DNA of 64,000 nucleotides, taken from contig OZ038440.1 of assembly GCA_964036275.1 (NCBI GenBank), positions 4,129,690 through 4,193,689 of the forward strand. The letters run 5' to 3'. The translations under genes were made by a program, and so were the position numbers. This document shows, piece by piece, positions 46,423-56,400 of this stretch. The number at the start of each line of letters is the position of its first letter. Positions within the stretch are counted from its first letter, which is position 1. The notes under the pieces were generated by a model. That model ran no database searches. It was not told where the DNA came from and saw only the letters and a list, made by a program, of their open reading frames with translations. The stretch comes from Litoditis marina (taxonomy: Eukaryota; Nematoda; Chromadorea; Rhabditida; Rhabditidae).

Positions 46423-48005
46423 CAAATAGACTTTACGAAGTTCAATCCGTATTATCACTCTTACTTCATGAGAAAACGTCGTTGGTCAAGATTACTTCCA
46501 ACATCATTTTATGGTGCAAACATGTCTCAAGCTGAGCATAAAGAGTTTCTTTCGAAAATTAAAATAGTTTGATGTGTACACATTTACTCTACTCGAAATT
46601 TCAGTTACTGTTGTCAAGCTGTGGTTGATGATCTCGCAATTCAAGTACTGTTCAGTGTTCCAATACCGATGTGTTCCATGATGCCCCGTTCCGTCAAGAA
46701 AACAAAACCGATAAAATACAGCGATTAATAGTTGTGGCACTCCAAAACTATCGCCGCAATTAGTTTCAGAGCTCAGCACGTGACAAAATCTCTCCCTTCA
46801 TTCTATTTCCATACATATACAGTGTGGACATAACGGTGATTGTCCAAAACGGCTCATTATCTCCAATAGTGCTAGTGAGAGAGGGTGAAACATGTCTTGG
46901 TTGGGATTGAGACTTCAAAAGCCTACACTAGCACAAAGATGTTTGAATATGTATCCCTATGCATATATGGATGGTCACAAATGTTTTCTATGTCATATTA
47001 GGTGGGATGACATTTATGTCTATCCGCGGTGTTGCGAAGTGCGGCCGTTCACTGTACTCTGTGGTAGAAATGTGATCTACGAAGTGTCATTGGTTAGGGG
47101 CAACGTTACTAACTGAACCGTCTTGACACTGGATAGCATTGTTGCATGCATGATCGAACTATTCGATTTTTGGTATAGAGTTACAAGAACGGGCAAACTC
47201 AAAACAGCGCAGAATGTATGTCTTATTACTATGTATTTTGTGACCGTCTATTGCATCCCTCTGTTTTTACACATGGCACAGCCAACGTGCATACATCTCA
47301 TCCCAGCCAAACATGCCAATCCGGATGATCTCTTTACAAAACATATCTTCATTACAACGTCTCGTTCAAGATAACTATTGTCCCACAAATCATTTGGTTC
47401 AATCGCCGTCGTCCAGCACTGTTAAATTGCATGTAATATTATGTGCGCGTAACAGGGTAACCATACCCTTTTCCTTTTCACTTCTCCTCTCCATTTACTC
47501 ATTTGGAGTGCCACATTCTATGTGGAAGTCACGTGTTAAATCACGAATAAAACTATTCTATTCTATATTTGAACAGCGTTGAGTGTTTTTATCAATTATT
47601 TCGCAAAAAATTAATGCAGAAAATATTTTAAAATATCGAATTTTCGCTGTATGCCAGTAAACAACTTACTAACGTGCGAAGTAAGGAGAGATAAAAAGAT
47701 GGAGAAAATAATATATCAGCTATTGGGTTTGTTCAGGGAAGGGCGGGTGATTACCGCGCACCCAGCTCTGAACTGCTGTGATTTCAATTCGGTACAGTCG
47801 TATATCAGTCGTATTTCAAAATATGTTATATGTGCCATGCAAGTAGATAAAACTACAATTTAGACGTTACAAGTTTCGAGAAGTCGTTTTTCCAAAGATA
47901 TACTGATTCATAATTAGTTAGAACCGATTTCTACAACGTACATTTTAGGCCAGTTTTCCATTTCACAATCAACTTTGAACTCATAATTTATAAGACAAAA
48001 TCAAA
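46423..48005. other. Intergenic stretch
   Basis: Open frames at 46892-47116 (several Cys) and 47651-47863 have no splice or homology support and were not called. Confidence 0.4.
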
Positions 48006-48013
48006 TATGTACA
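48006..48013 (-). promoter_or_regulatory. UGUACAUA element in 3' UTR (copy 5)
   Basis: TATGTACA on the plus strand, same position as in the other copies. The sequence beyond it differs. Confidence 0.5.
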
Positions 48014-48033
48014 GACAATTGGTTTCGTTCGAA

Positions 48034-49007
48034 TCACTGTTTTCCCTTGTTACTTCCAATGAAGAAGGCGGAACGGGCGAATGGGGCATAGGCCGGGACT
48101 ACCGCGGGAGCTGGCACAATGGGGGCAACTGGGGCAACTGGGGGAGCTAGAGCAGGTCCGCAGGCAGGTCCTCCACAGGGAGGAGCCATGAGAGGGGCGG
48201 GTGGCAGAGCTGGGGCAGCCATCAAGGGAGCTGGAGCAAGGGCTGGGGCAAAGAAGGGGCGACGAGGGGCAAAGAGTGGGGCGGGTGGCAGCATTGGGGC
48301 AGCCATGAGAGGAGCTGGGGCCAGGGCTGGGGCTAGGAGGGGGCGAGGTGGGGCCAGAAGGGGAGCCGCAGCTGGGATGACAGGACCGCGGGCGATCGGC
48401 GCAAATGCGGGAGCAAAGGCCGGAACAGGAGCAGTTAGGGGAGCAAGAGCAGGAGCACAGGCGGGTCCAGCACAAGCTGGAGGAGCCAGAAGAGGAGCTG
48501 GAGGTGGTAGAAGAGGAGCGGCAGCAGGAGCAAAACCAGGGGTCAGTACTGGTTTGGCGGCAGCATAGTATCTACCGAAGAAAGGACCATTCACTGCCAG
48601 TTGAGCGGATGAGGAAGAAATGGCGAGGGCGAGCAGACTGAAAACAAAAAAATATATTGTTTTCGTTCATAAGACGTATATTAATCACCGGTTTTGCGAG
48701 TTACAAGTCCGATCCGCCATTTCACATGAAATATATTGAAACACAGCGGCGTCTGTATAAATGCAGTGAAAACGCTCAATTGCTCATTTTCATCTCATTT
48801 TTCATTAATTTGTTTACTGGTTTCACAAAATTTAAGTGAATTGTGTTGGAAAACGTCTTGGTTTGTTGGTTAACATCAGATGCTAGCACTTTCGACAACT
48901 TTTGGCAGGAAAAGACTAGATTAGTCAAGGATGCACGAAATTGAAAATCCCCAAATAATATTTGACCTAGAACTTTATACTCACCAGAGAGAAGTAAATG
49001 TGTTCAT
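48034..49007 (-). CDS. Secreted Pro/Ala-rich low-complexity protein, copy 5 (208 aa)
   Basis: Exon 1 is 48985-49007 (MNTFTSL) and exon 2 is 48034-48637. The signal peptide continues CLLALAISSSSA. A Pro to Thr change gives LTAPVPAF; otherwise the chain matches copy 1, with both Cys pairs. The intron shares sequence with that of copy 4 but lacks the family T insertion, so the insertion in copy 4 came after the split or was lost here. Confidence 0.9.
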
Positions 49008-49190
49008 GCCGAAAGGAATAGTTTGATCATTCTGTCTCCTTCAGCCTTAAATAGCCTCCAGTTCTCTTTTTGATCCTTTTCTCGGCCTCCTCGGACCGCC
49101 TTGTTGGTAAACAAAAGATGCTCCCGGCTTAAAGGACATTTCCGGTCATGGCGCAATCAAAAAACTACTTTGGTGAGAAACCGGCCACTC
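49008..49190 (-). promoter_or_regulatory. Conserved promoter block of Pro/Ala gene copy 5
   Basis: TATTTAA at 49047-49053 (46 nt before the ATG) and GTAAACA at 49107-49113. The GATGCTCCCGGC block here reads CTTAAAGG where others have GAAAAGG. Confidence 0.6.
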
Positions 49191-50871
49191 AAAATGACAC
49201 ATTGGGGGAAAAATAACTCTAATAAAGTGTCTTAGAATAAGTTATTTTGATATTGATTATAATGTTCATTCATTCCGAAAAAATTATCTACGTTGTAGAT
49301 TGCTTTCTTTCGCTGTGTTTGTGGTCGATCCTGACGTCTTTTGGTTAAAATCCATAAACTATGGAACATTTCAAAATCAAATTACAACAAAGATATAAGA
49401 CGCTGCAATTTATATGTCCCCACAAGAAAAACTTGAAAATCACTTTCTCGGTCATCGTTGTGTATTTTACTCCGAGGCATCAGATATTATACTGTGAATC
49501 GCTGAAAAACGAATATTGCATCAACCATGTGTAAAACCACACCGCCAAGTACATGCAAACACGAATCAAGATCGTATATGCAAATTCGTTAGAATCAAAA
49601 ATGTGCAAATAGTGGTGTGCACAAAATTGGTAGATCCTGAAATATGTACACATAAAGTACACAAATGTAGTACTACGGAAAATGTGTACATGCACAAATT
49701 CTTTACTGCGAATATTGTGCATAATCCCTAATTTAACGCTGGAAGCACAAAAAAAACCAGCAAAAAACAGAAAAGGTTCACATAGGCACATCAAAATTCT
49801 AATAAATTTATGCATTTCTGGAGGTTTACAGATTTTTTTAACTAAGGATTTTGAGTAATCTATTGATCCACTTTTTCGGTTCTATCAATTTTGTGTCACC
49901 AAGTTCGATACATCAATATTTTGCGTTCATCCTGTTTTTCCAGTTAATTTTTTATGTGCAAGGTTTTTGAAAACACATGGTCAAAAGAGAAACCACTTTC
50001 GTGACAACCGATGTGTATTTTGCACCACATTTTCGAAAAATGTGTGTATTTGTCGGACAGTGGGGTCATATATATTGCAGCGTCTTATATGGTTACCTTC
50101 TATATACGGATTTTCTTTTGTAATCATAAACACTATGTTCAATTAGTATGAAAAAGTCTACTAGCCTATCATAAGAGCTGTTTTCAGGGACACCCTGTTT
50201 GTTTCTTCTTTTCTATTCGTCTTTTCTTTCATCGATGTTTCTGCAGGACATCGAGCCATGACTCTTTCCGATGCTACAGCTAGACTGTTTCTTCTGTTAT
50301 TCGGATCAGCAGGTATAGTCCTTCTCACTTCTACAAGAGAAGGACATTGTACCGAAACCACCCAATGGGGGAAGGTGAGATTGTACAATATACCCGGCAT
50401 CTCTCTCAGGTTTTTCACCACACTAGGTTTCCGTACTGGGTCAGAAACTGAATGGAAACTCCAGTAAAAAATGTGGAACGGATATTATCTAAGAAGAGTA
50501 CGTGATTGCAAAGGAGCTTTTTGAAGAATCGATCAAACTGTGACTTTTCAAACCGAGAACCTGGATACAAGAAGACGTCCAATGAGCTAAATGAGAACAC
50601 GGCAATAGCGTTTTCAGCTGCCGAGTAGTTTCGCTTCATTTACTTGTCTTCTAACCGTGTGGGAGGCCGTACTTACCATAGAACGAAGTGAGTTTCAGTT
50701 AACATTGTTGCAAAATATCTCCCTTCCAAATCTGAATGAAACTGACTAAATTCATGTTGGATCTACGGACTTCTATGAAATGAATTGGTGAGTTATGGTT
50801 TTTTGTGAAATTTTCAGGTTTTCATTCATCTTATTGATAGTGACATGAATTTAACGAATTTATTGTTTCAG
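49191..50871. other. Intergenic stretch
   Basis: An ORF at 50258-50467 begins with a hydrophobic stretch (ARLFLLLFGSAGIVLL) but has no partner exon. No gene called. Confidence 0.4.
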
Positions 50872-50937
50872 TTGGCTCATCTTCTTCAAACCGAAACCAA
50901 GTCCTACAGGTAGCGATCTGCTACTCGCGAGAAGTAA
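50872..50937 (+). pseudogene. Second decayed copy of the last exon of the 21-28 kb gene
   Basis: Preceded by TTGTTTCAG. Reads LAHLLQTETKSYR then TAG where the intact gene has KFYKERSATRAK, and it keeps the final TAA. Exactly 66 nt, like the intact exon. Its position downstream of Pro/Ala copy 6 mirrors the intact exon downstream of copy 1. Confidence 0.7.
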
Positions 50938-51144
50938 ATAGTGAATTACAACGTTCTCAAACAATGAACAATCTTGTACTCTTTTCTGTTTTTTAACTAT
51001 CAATGACAACAACATTGGCATACTTTTAAACAGAGTTCCGGTTCTCACATAAATGCCCAGTTATTTTAGATTGAGAGAGCAGCAAACTTATAATGACTTT
51101 TCCGATTCTCAATAATTCATTATTAATTTCCGCAAATCCGTTTC

Positions 51145-51285
51145 AGTCCCTTCTGTACAAAATTGCCATGTGTAGTCGTAACCTTAAAGTTTTCTGGTGG
51201 TGAACTGTTCAACCGTCATTGTTCTGAGTCCATTTTGAGTTCTCAAAGTTAGTGAGTGGTTTTATGAGTCAACAAGAGGTATTAA
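51145..51285 (-). repeat. Segment duplicated from the copy 1 3' flank
   Basis: CTGTACAAAATTGCCATGTG, GTGAACTGTTCAACCGTCAT and ACTCATAAAACCACTCAC-type phrases match, inverted, the region 20740-20885 between Pro/Ala copy 1 and the last exon of the 21-28 kb gene. Confidence 0.65.
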
Positions 51286-51565
51286 CGAATGCGAGATTGT
51301 TAATTCATGAGTTTTTCGCACGTGTTAAACCAGAGAAATGTATTCATAACAGATACAACTGACGATTGTTTCACGATGATAATTACTATCTGGAGCTGTT
51401 TAAGAGGTTTGCAAAATCGCCAACGCAATTCAACTACGTATTTTACAGCAGTTATAACTCATGATTGGAGTTTATACTAGTACCCTCACGTCTTATTCCC
51501 CAATGTGAACCAGTTGTTCTCTTTTTACAAACAGCTTTGAAATCATAATTTATGAACAAACAATA

Positions 51566-51573
51566 TATGTACA
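51566..51573 (-). promoter_or_regulatory. UGUACAUA element in 3' UTR (copy 6)
   Basis: TATGTACA on the plus strand, 20-21 nt past the stop. Confidence 0.5.
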
Positions 51574-51593
51574 GACAATAGGTTTCGTTCGAA

Positions 51594-52601
51594 TTACTGT
51601 TTTCCCTTGTTACTTCCAATGAAGAAGGCGGAACGGGCAAATGGGGCATAGGCCGGGACTACCGCGGGAGCTGGCACAATGGGGGCAACTGGGGCAACTG
51701 GGGGAGCTAGAGCAGGTCCGCAGGCAGGTCCTCCACAGGGAGGAGCCATGAGAGGGGCGGGTGGCAGAGCTGGGGCAGCCATCAAGGGAGCTGGAGCAAG
51801 GGCTGGGGCAAAGAAGGGGCGACGAGGGGCAAAGAGTGGGGCGGGTGGCAGCATTGGGGCAGCCATGAGAGGAGCTGGGGCCAGGGCTGGGGCTAGGAGG
51901 GGGCGAGGTGGGGCCAGAAGGGGAGCCGCAGCTGGGATGACAGGACCGCGGGCGATCGGGGCAAATGCGGGAGCAAAGGCCGGAACTGGAGCAGGTAGGG
52001 GAGCAAGAGCCGGAGCACAGGCGGGTCCGGCACAAGCTGGAGGAGCCAGAAGAGGAGCTGGAGGTGGTAGAAGAGGAGCGGCAGCAGGAGCAAAACCAGG
52101 GGTCAGTACTGGTTTGGCGGCAGCATAGTATCTACCGAAGAAAGGACCATTCACGGCGAGTTGAGCAGATGACAGCGTGAACACAGCGAACAGAGAACTG
52201 AAACGAGTTCATATGAAATTCACTTATCTTTGTCTTTTTCTGTCCAGCACGTCATAGCAACTACATGATGAAAATATTATATTGTACTCGCGGTGAAAAT
52301 TTGTATACGTAGGTGCACTGTTAGTAGTCTTCTATTACTGTGAATGTGAATGAACAAAAATGTCAACTTTTACACAACGAATTTCATTTCATCAATAATA
52401 ATCTTCATAAATCTCCATGCTGAAGGATCATACAACGATAGAACGATAAGTTATAGCTTTCAAAAACCACTTTTGTATGCTATCATTCTTGTATGAAAAA
52501 TAAAAAAGCAACATATTTCGGTCACTTAGACTACCGAAAAGATGTCTGTGTTAAAAAAATCTAAAGAAAAAGAAAACTCACAAAATAGTGGTGCCAGCCA
52601 T
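51594..52601 (-). CDS. Secreted Pro/Ala-rich low-complexity protein, copy 6, with a divergent 5' end (207 aa)
   Basis: Exon 2 is 51594-52197. Exon 1 is best placed at 52582-52601 (MAGTTI plus TT), because a GTGAGT donor in the right phase joins to give the signal peptide MAGTTIFSLFAVFTLSSA. From [13 protein letters not shown] to the end the protein is identical to copy 1, including CAGPAC and CGGPAC. The signal peptide, intron, exon 1 and promoter do not resemble copies 1-5. The boundary is sharp, right at the predicted signal cleavage site. The likely explanation is gene conversion or exon capture. The promoter has a canonical TATAAAA. Confidence 0.85.
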
Positions 52602-52646
52602 GCTGATTGGTGTTTGGGAGATGATTGCTTCCGCGCCGTGTCCGTC

Positions 52647-52653
52647 TTTTATA
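52647..52653 (-). promoter_or_regulatory. TATA box of Pro/Ala gene copy 6
   Basis: Minus strand GGCCTATAAAAGACGG, 52 nt before the ATG, in a GC-rich patch unlike the promoters of copies 1-5. Confidence 0.7.
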
Positions 52654-53463
52654 GGCCACGGCCGGGGGCGGACCGGTCAACCCGGAAAACCGTTCCGGCC
52701 CGCGGACGCGCGGCTCTATTCAGAAACTACACGCTGACGACATTTCTGAGAAGGGCATACACAAAGTCGGCACCCGTCTACAAACAGACTGGCCGTTAGT
52801 CATGGCTTGCTTGAGCAGAAACACTACAAAAAGTACTTTCAACCAAACTATAATATTGAAAAAGAATGTAAGTTTGCATGAAACGATTTGAAGAAAATCC
52901 AATATTGAAAGTTTGCGATAATCTAGGAATCGGTGAAGATAAGAAACACATTTGAAGCACGAACCTATCTGTAGAGAGTTTAGCCTCACACATCGGAGAG
53001 AAATGAATCATGCTGAACAAAACTTGGATCAAGTAGCGAACTGAACAAGACAATTCTCGTGAATCAAAACTTTGCGTCATACGCCTGATATCAGTTGTGA
53101 GACGACCAGGTAGCGAGTGTGATAACAGTTTATGGCGGTGGTTTCGTTGTGAGATCATAAAAAGCACTGGGTCATCTATCCGACTTTTTTTCTTGTTCTC
53201 TATCTTCCACTCATATCCAAAAACATTCTCAAAACTCATTCGTTATTCTACTAGTTTGTTAAACTATCAGGCGTCGTGACAAACTCTACAACCTCACAGG
53301 AACTTTACGTGATATTTCTCGTAAGTCCGTGAAATGAACAGAGTTTCAATCAATAGAACCACTTGCAACTTCCAATACTTGGACATAATATTCAACAGTC
53401 TTCAGTATTATTTAGTACAGATTTATATTTGATTTGGGATACTTTTGCTTTGCTCGCTGATTC
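52654..53463. other. Intergenic stretch with a long unsupported ORF
   Basis: Apart from the minus-strand ORF 52796-53239 nothing is seen here. Confidence 0.4.
52796..53239 (-). CDS. Weak hypothetical ORF, 147 aa
   Basis: The longest uninterrupted frame outside the Pro/Ala genes, starting MSFENVFGYEWKIENKKKS. It has no signal peptide, no domain I recognise, a mixed Ser/Phe/Arg-rich composition and no obvious promoter. In a genome where genes are split into short exons, a 444-nt single-exon ORF may well be chance. Confidence 0.2.
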   Translation of the reverse strand: MSFENVFGYEWKIENKKKSRIDDPVLFMISQRNHRHKLLSHSLPGRLTTDIRRMTQSFDSRELSCSVRYLIQVLFSMIHFSPMCEAKLSTDRFVLQMCFLSSPIPRLSQTFNIGFSSNRFMQTYILFQYYSLVESTFCSVSAQASHD

Positions 53464-56400
53464 ATGGAATTGGAGTGTCCTATTTGTATTTCGTCATACG
53501 GTTAGTTCTCATTTATATGTGACTTTTGAAGAAAGACGATTATGAGGACCAATCCCGTGACAACGGTCCTTTAAACTGCAATTGAAAAATGTATTGCGAT
53601 TTAAAGGACTGAAGCGTTGCGCCTGGACCACGTCGTCCTACTTTAACTGTTGTTTCTACTCATATTTGGTTAAATCAGATCGTTCATGTAGTTATTGGCA
53701 GCAGCAGGAAAACATGAACTTCTGTTGTCTTTTCAGATCTAGAGTCGAGAAAACCTCGTGATTTACCTAGTTTCGTGCGCGATTTCTCATTTCTCATTTT
53801 TACGTGCTGTGTGACTTGTCATTATCCAAACAGTTATTTAATTTCATAGCTAGCACTACAGTCAAGATGAAACATAGAATCGGAAGCATATCACTCACAC
53901 TTTAGATTCTCCGCCTCGTAACGAAGCGACGTGAATGAATTGGTATGTAATTATGTTAATATCTTTAGATGAAGCCATATCCCGGCCTCTAGTTGGTTCA
54001 TGCGGACATTCCATTTGCAAATCATGTGTTCGACCCGGCCTGGCCTGTCCTTTTTGTCGAAAAGTGGACGCTTTTCAAGATGAGATTATAAACTATGGTT
54101 TATTAGGTATGTTCTACTTTCCATGACGTAATGTTAGGATTACAGAAAGTGTATATAACGCGGGTTTGAAGATTTATTCTTGTTCGTCTTTCAATGAATC
54201 GAGCAGCACGGCAAGTGCTCAGGCAAAAGGGAAAATCGCACGCAAGAGCAGGTTGCGCGTATCGCTAGCACTTTCGAGTTTAGAAACTGGTGCTCTCGCG
54301 TTAAACATGAATTTTGTTGTCTATACGCTCTTTGATGATTGATTGAGCACAAGTTGCTTATCTGTCGGCGTCTGCAATTGAATTTTTCTGATAATGTGCT
54401 TCATTTATTTCGGATTATGCTGAAAAGTAAATGGAGATGGAACATTCTCGTTTACACAGCACGACGAGTCGTGCTCAGAGAGAGAGGGTCCTTTCTTACT
54501 ACTTGTTCTCAAATGGTGAGGTCTTATATGACTATCATGTACTTGTCCTTTCCGAATTCGATGTTATTTGTATGCTCTGTTGGCATCATGGTCAGATAAT
54601 TTAGCTATCTCTTTAAACGTTTTTTTCAATCCTAACATATTTTCAGATTTGCTGACTAGAAATGAGACACCGGCACCAATTGAAAAAGACTATGTCAAGA
54701 AACCTGCCAATCTAGAGGTTCGTTATGTCGCGAAAACTTACAACCTGAACATTGTATTCTCACAGGCAAAAGAATGAGTGAATATTCTGTCTGTACTCCG
54801 GGTGGAAAAGGCATCAAATACGTAAAAATATTATTACATCTATATTTCTTCTCTATTTCAGGGCTTTGTGGAATGTAACACATGTCATCAGCAGGTTCCA
54901 GACAGAAGTATGCGCATTTGTTTGGAGTGTTGTCCGCTGGTCACAATTCGGATGGCCATACTGGAGGTGAAGTTTTTCAGAAACTTTAATTCCAAACGTC
55001 TGGCGCGATAGCAATCTTTTTCAAACCTGGTGAAATTTTTCCATGAATTTCAACAACTTCTCATGAGATACTATCGATTGCTGTGTGAGTTTTAGGAGAA
55101 GTTTTCACTCGGTTGCTAGGATTACCAGTTCACTCACCACGCACGATGTGCAGTTCTCTTTTTTCAAATATTCGTTAACGAATTCAAATAAACTGGACGG
55201 AAATAATACGAGGATTCCGATGTTCTTGTTGAGAATATGTCAAGAAGGAGAAAAAAACAATTTCTATTTCTAGGTAATATTAAATTGAGAGAACCTCACT
55301 CTGTCTAAACTGATTCTGTTTAGAATCAAAAAATGCCGTTTGCCATTTGTGCTTCATGCTGTTCAGAACATCATCCCGGACACACTTCTCCATCATGCTC
55401 TCAAGTAAAGGTAATTCTCTCTGAATTCTAATTTTTATCTAATTTCATTAATTTTCTTTTTTTGCGAACATTTGTAGAGAGTACTCGTTATTTCACACGT
55501 ATGAGTTCAAACCTTACTATTTGGCATATACTCCGCTGAATCTAGGAATATGGATCCTTCTTCAACAACAAGTACTATGTTGTGATCAGTTTCCAGCGTA
55601 TACCAACACAATAACAAGCTGTAATCCACTTACAATGAATCACTTCAGACATATATCGCTAAATGTGAATCTCAGCTCAAAGATTTGGAACGACTGGTCG
55701 GACTCAATTCGGCGATGAAACCTTCGATAACAGAGTCGAGTCAGAAGGTTACAAATGTGAGGAGTTTCTGTTGTTTTCAGACATAAACTCACGTAGAAAT
55801 TTGAGAGCTGCCGCAAATCCTCTATAGTGAGTGCCAAAATCACAAATTTCTGCCGCTCCCCAGAATCGAACCTGCAAGCATAAATTTCGTAGCATGGCGC
55901 TAACCACTGCGCTATATGAGCACATGACCTACAAGCATCGGAATCGAAGACATGTTTGCGTACACAGCAGAAAGTGAAATATACAGTATCCTCCCGCCTT
56001 TCCGTTGGCGGCGACTATACGGTGTGATTTGTTCTATCCCGCTGTCTCTGTAGTTTGATACCGTCGCTATCTGGTCGAGATTCATCAATTCTGGTGGTAA
56101 TCGAGATCGACCTACAACAAAGATTTGGGCACTTTCTTAAAAAATCCGTCCCGCTTTAATTTTGACTTATGAGTTAACACTTGGCAAATGAAAAACCATT
56201 ATCAAAAATATATACCTTTATAAATCTATCTTGCTTCGTTTGCTCAGAAAAGCGGCTTACGTAATGACACCGATAGGGGAGTTGCGTACGGGGTATGCTC
56301 CAAATAGCCTATAGAAGTACAAAAATATTTTTATAACTCTCTTGCATATACGAAAACACAATTAGCGACTACAAAATGAAAATAAATCTGGACGTAAAGG

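Noticed and set aside
46892..47116. Cys-containing 74-aa ORF that hints at a zinc finger
   Set aside because: Cysteine spacing fits no finger I know, and there are no flanking exons.
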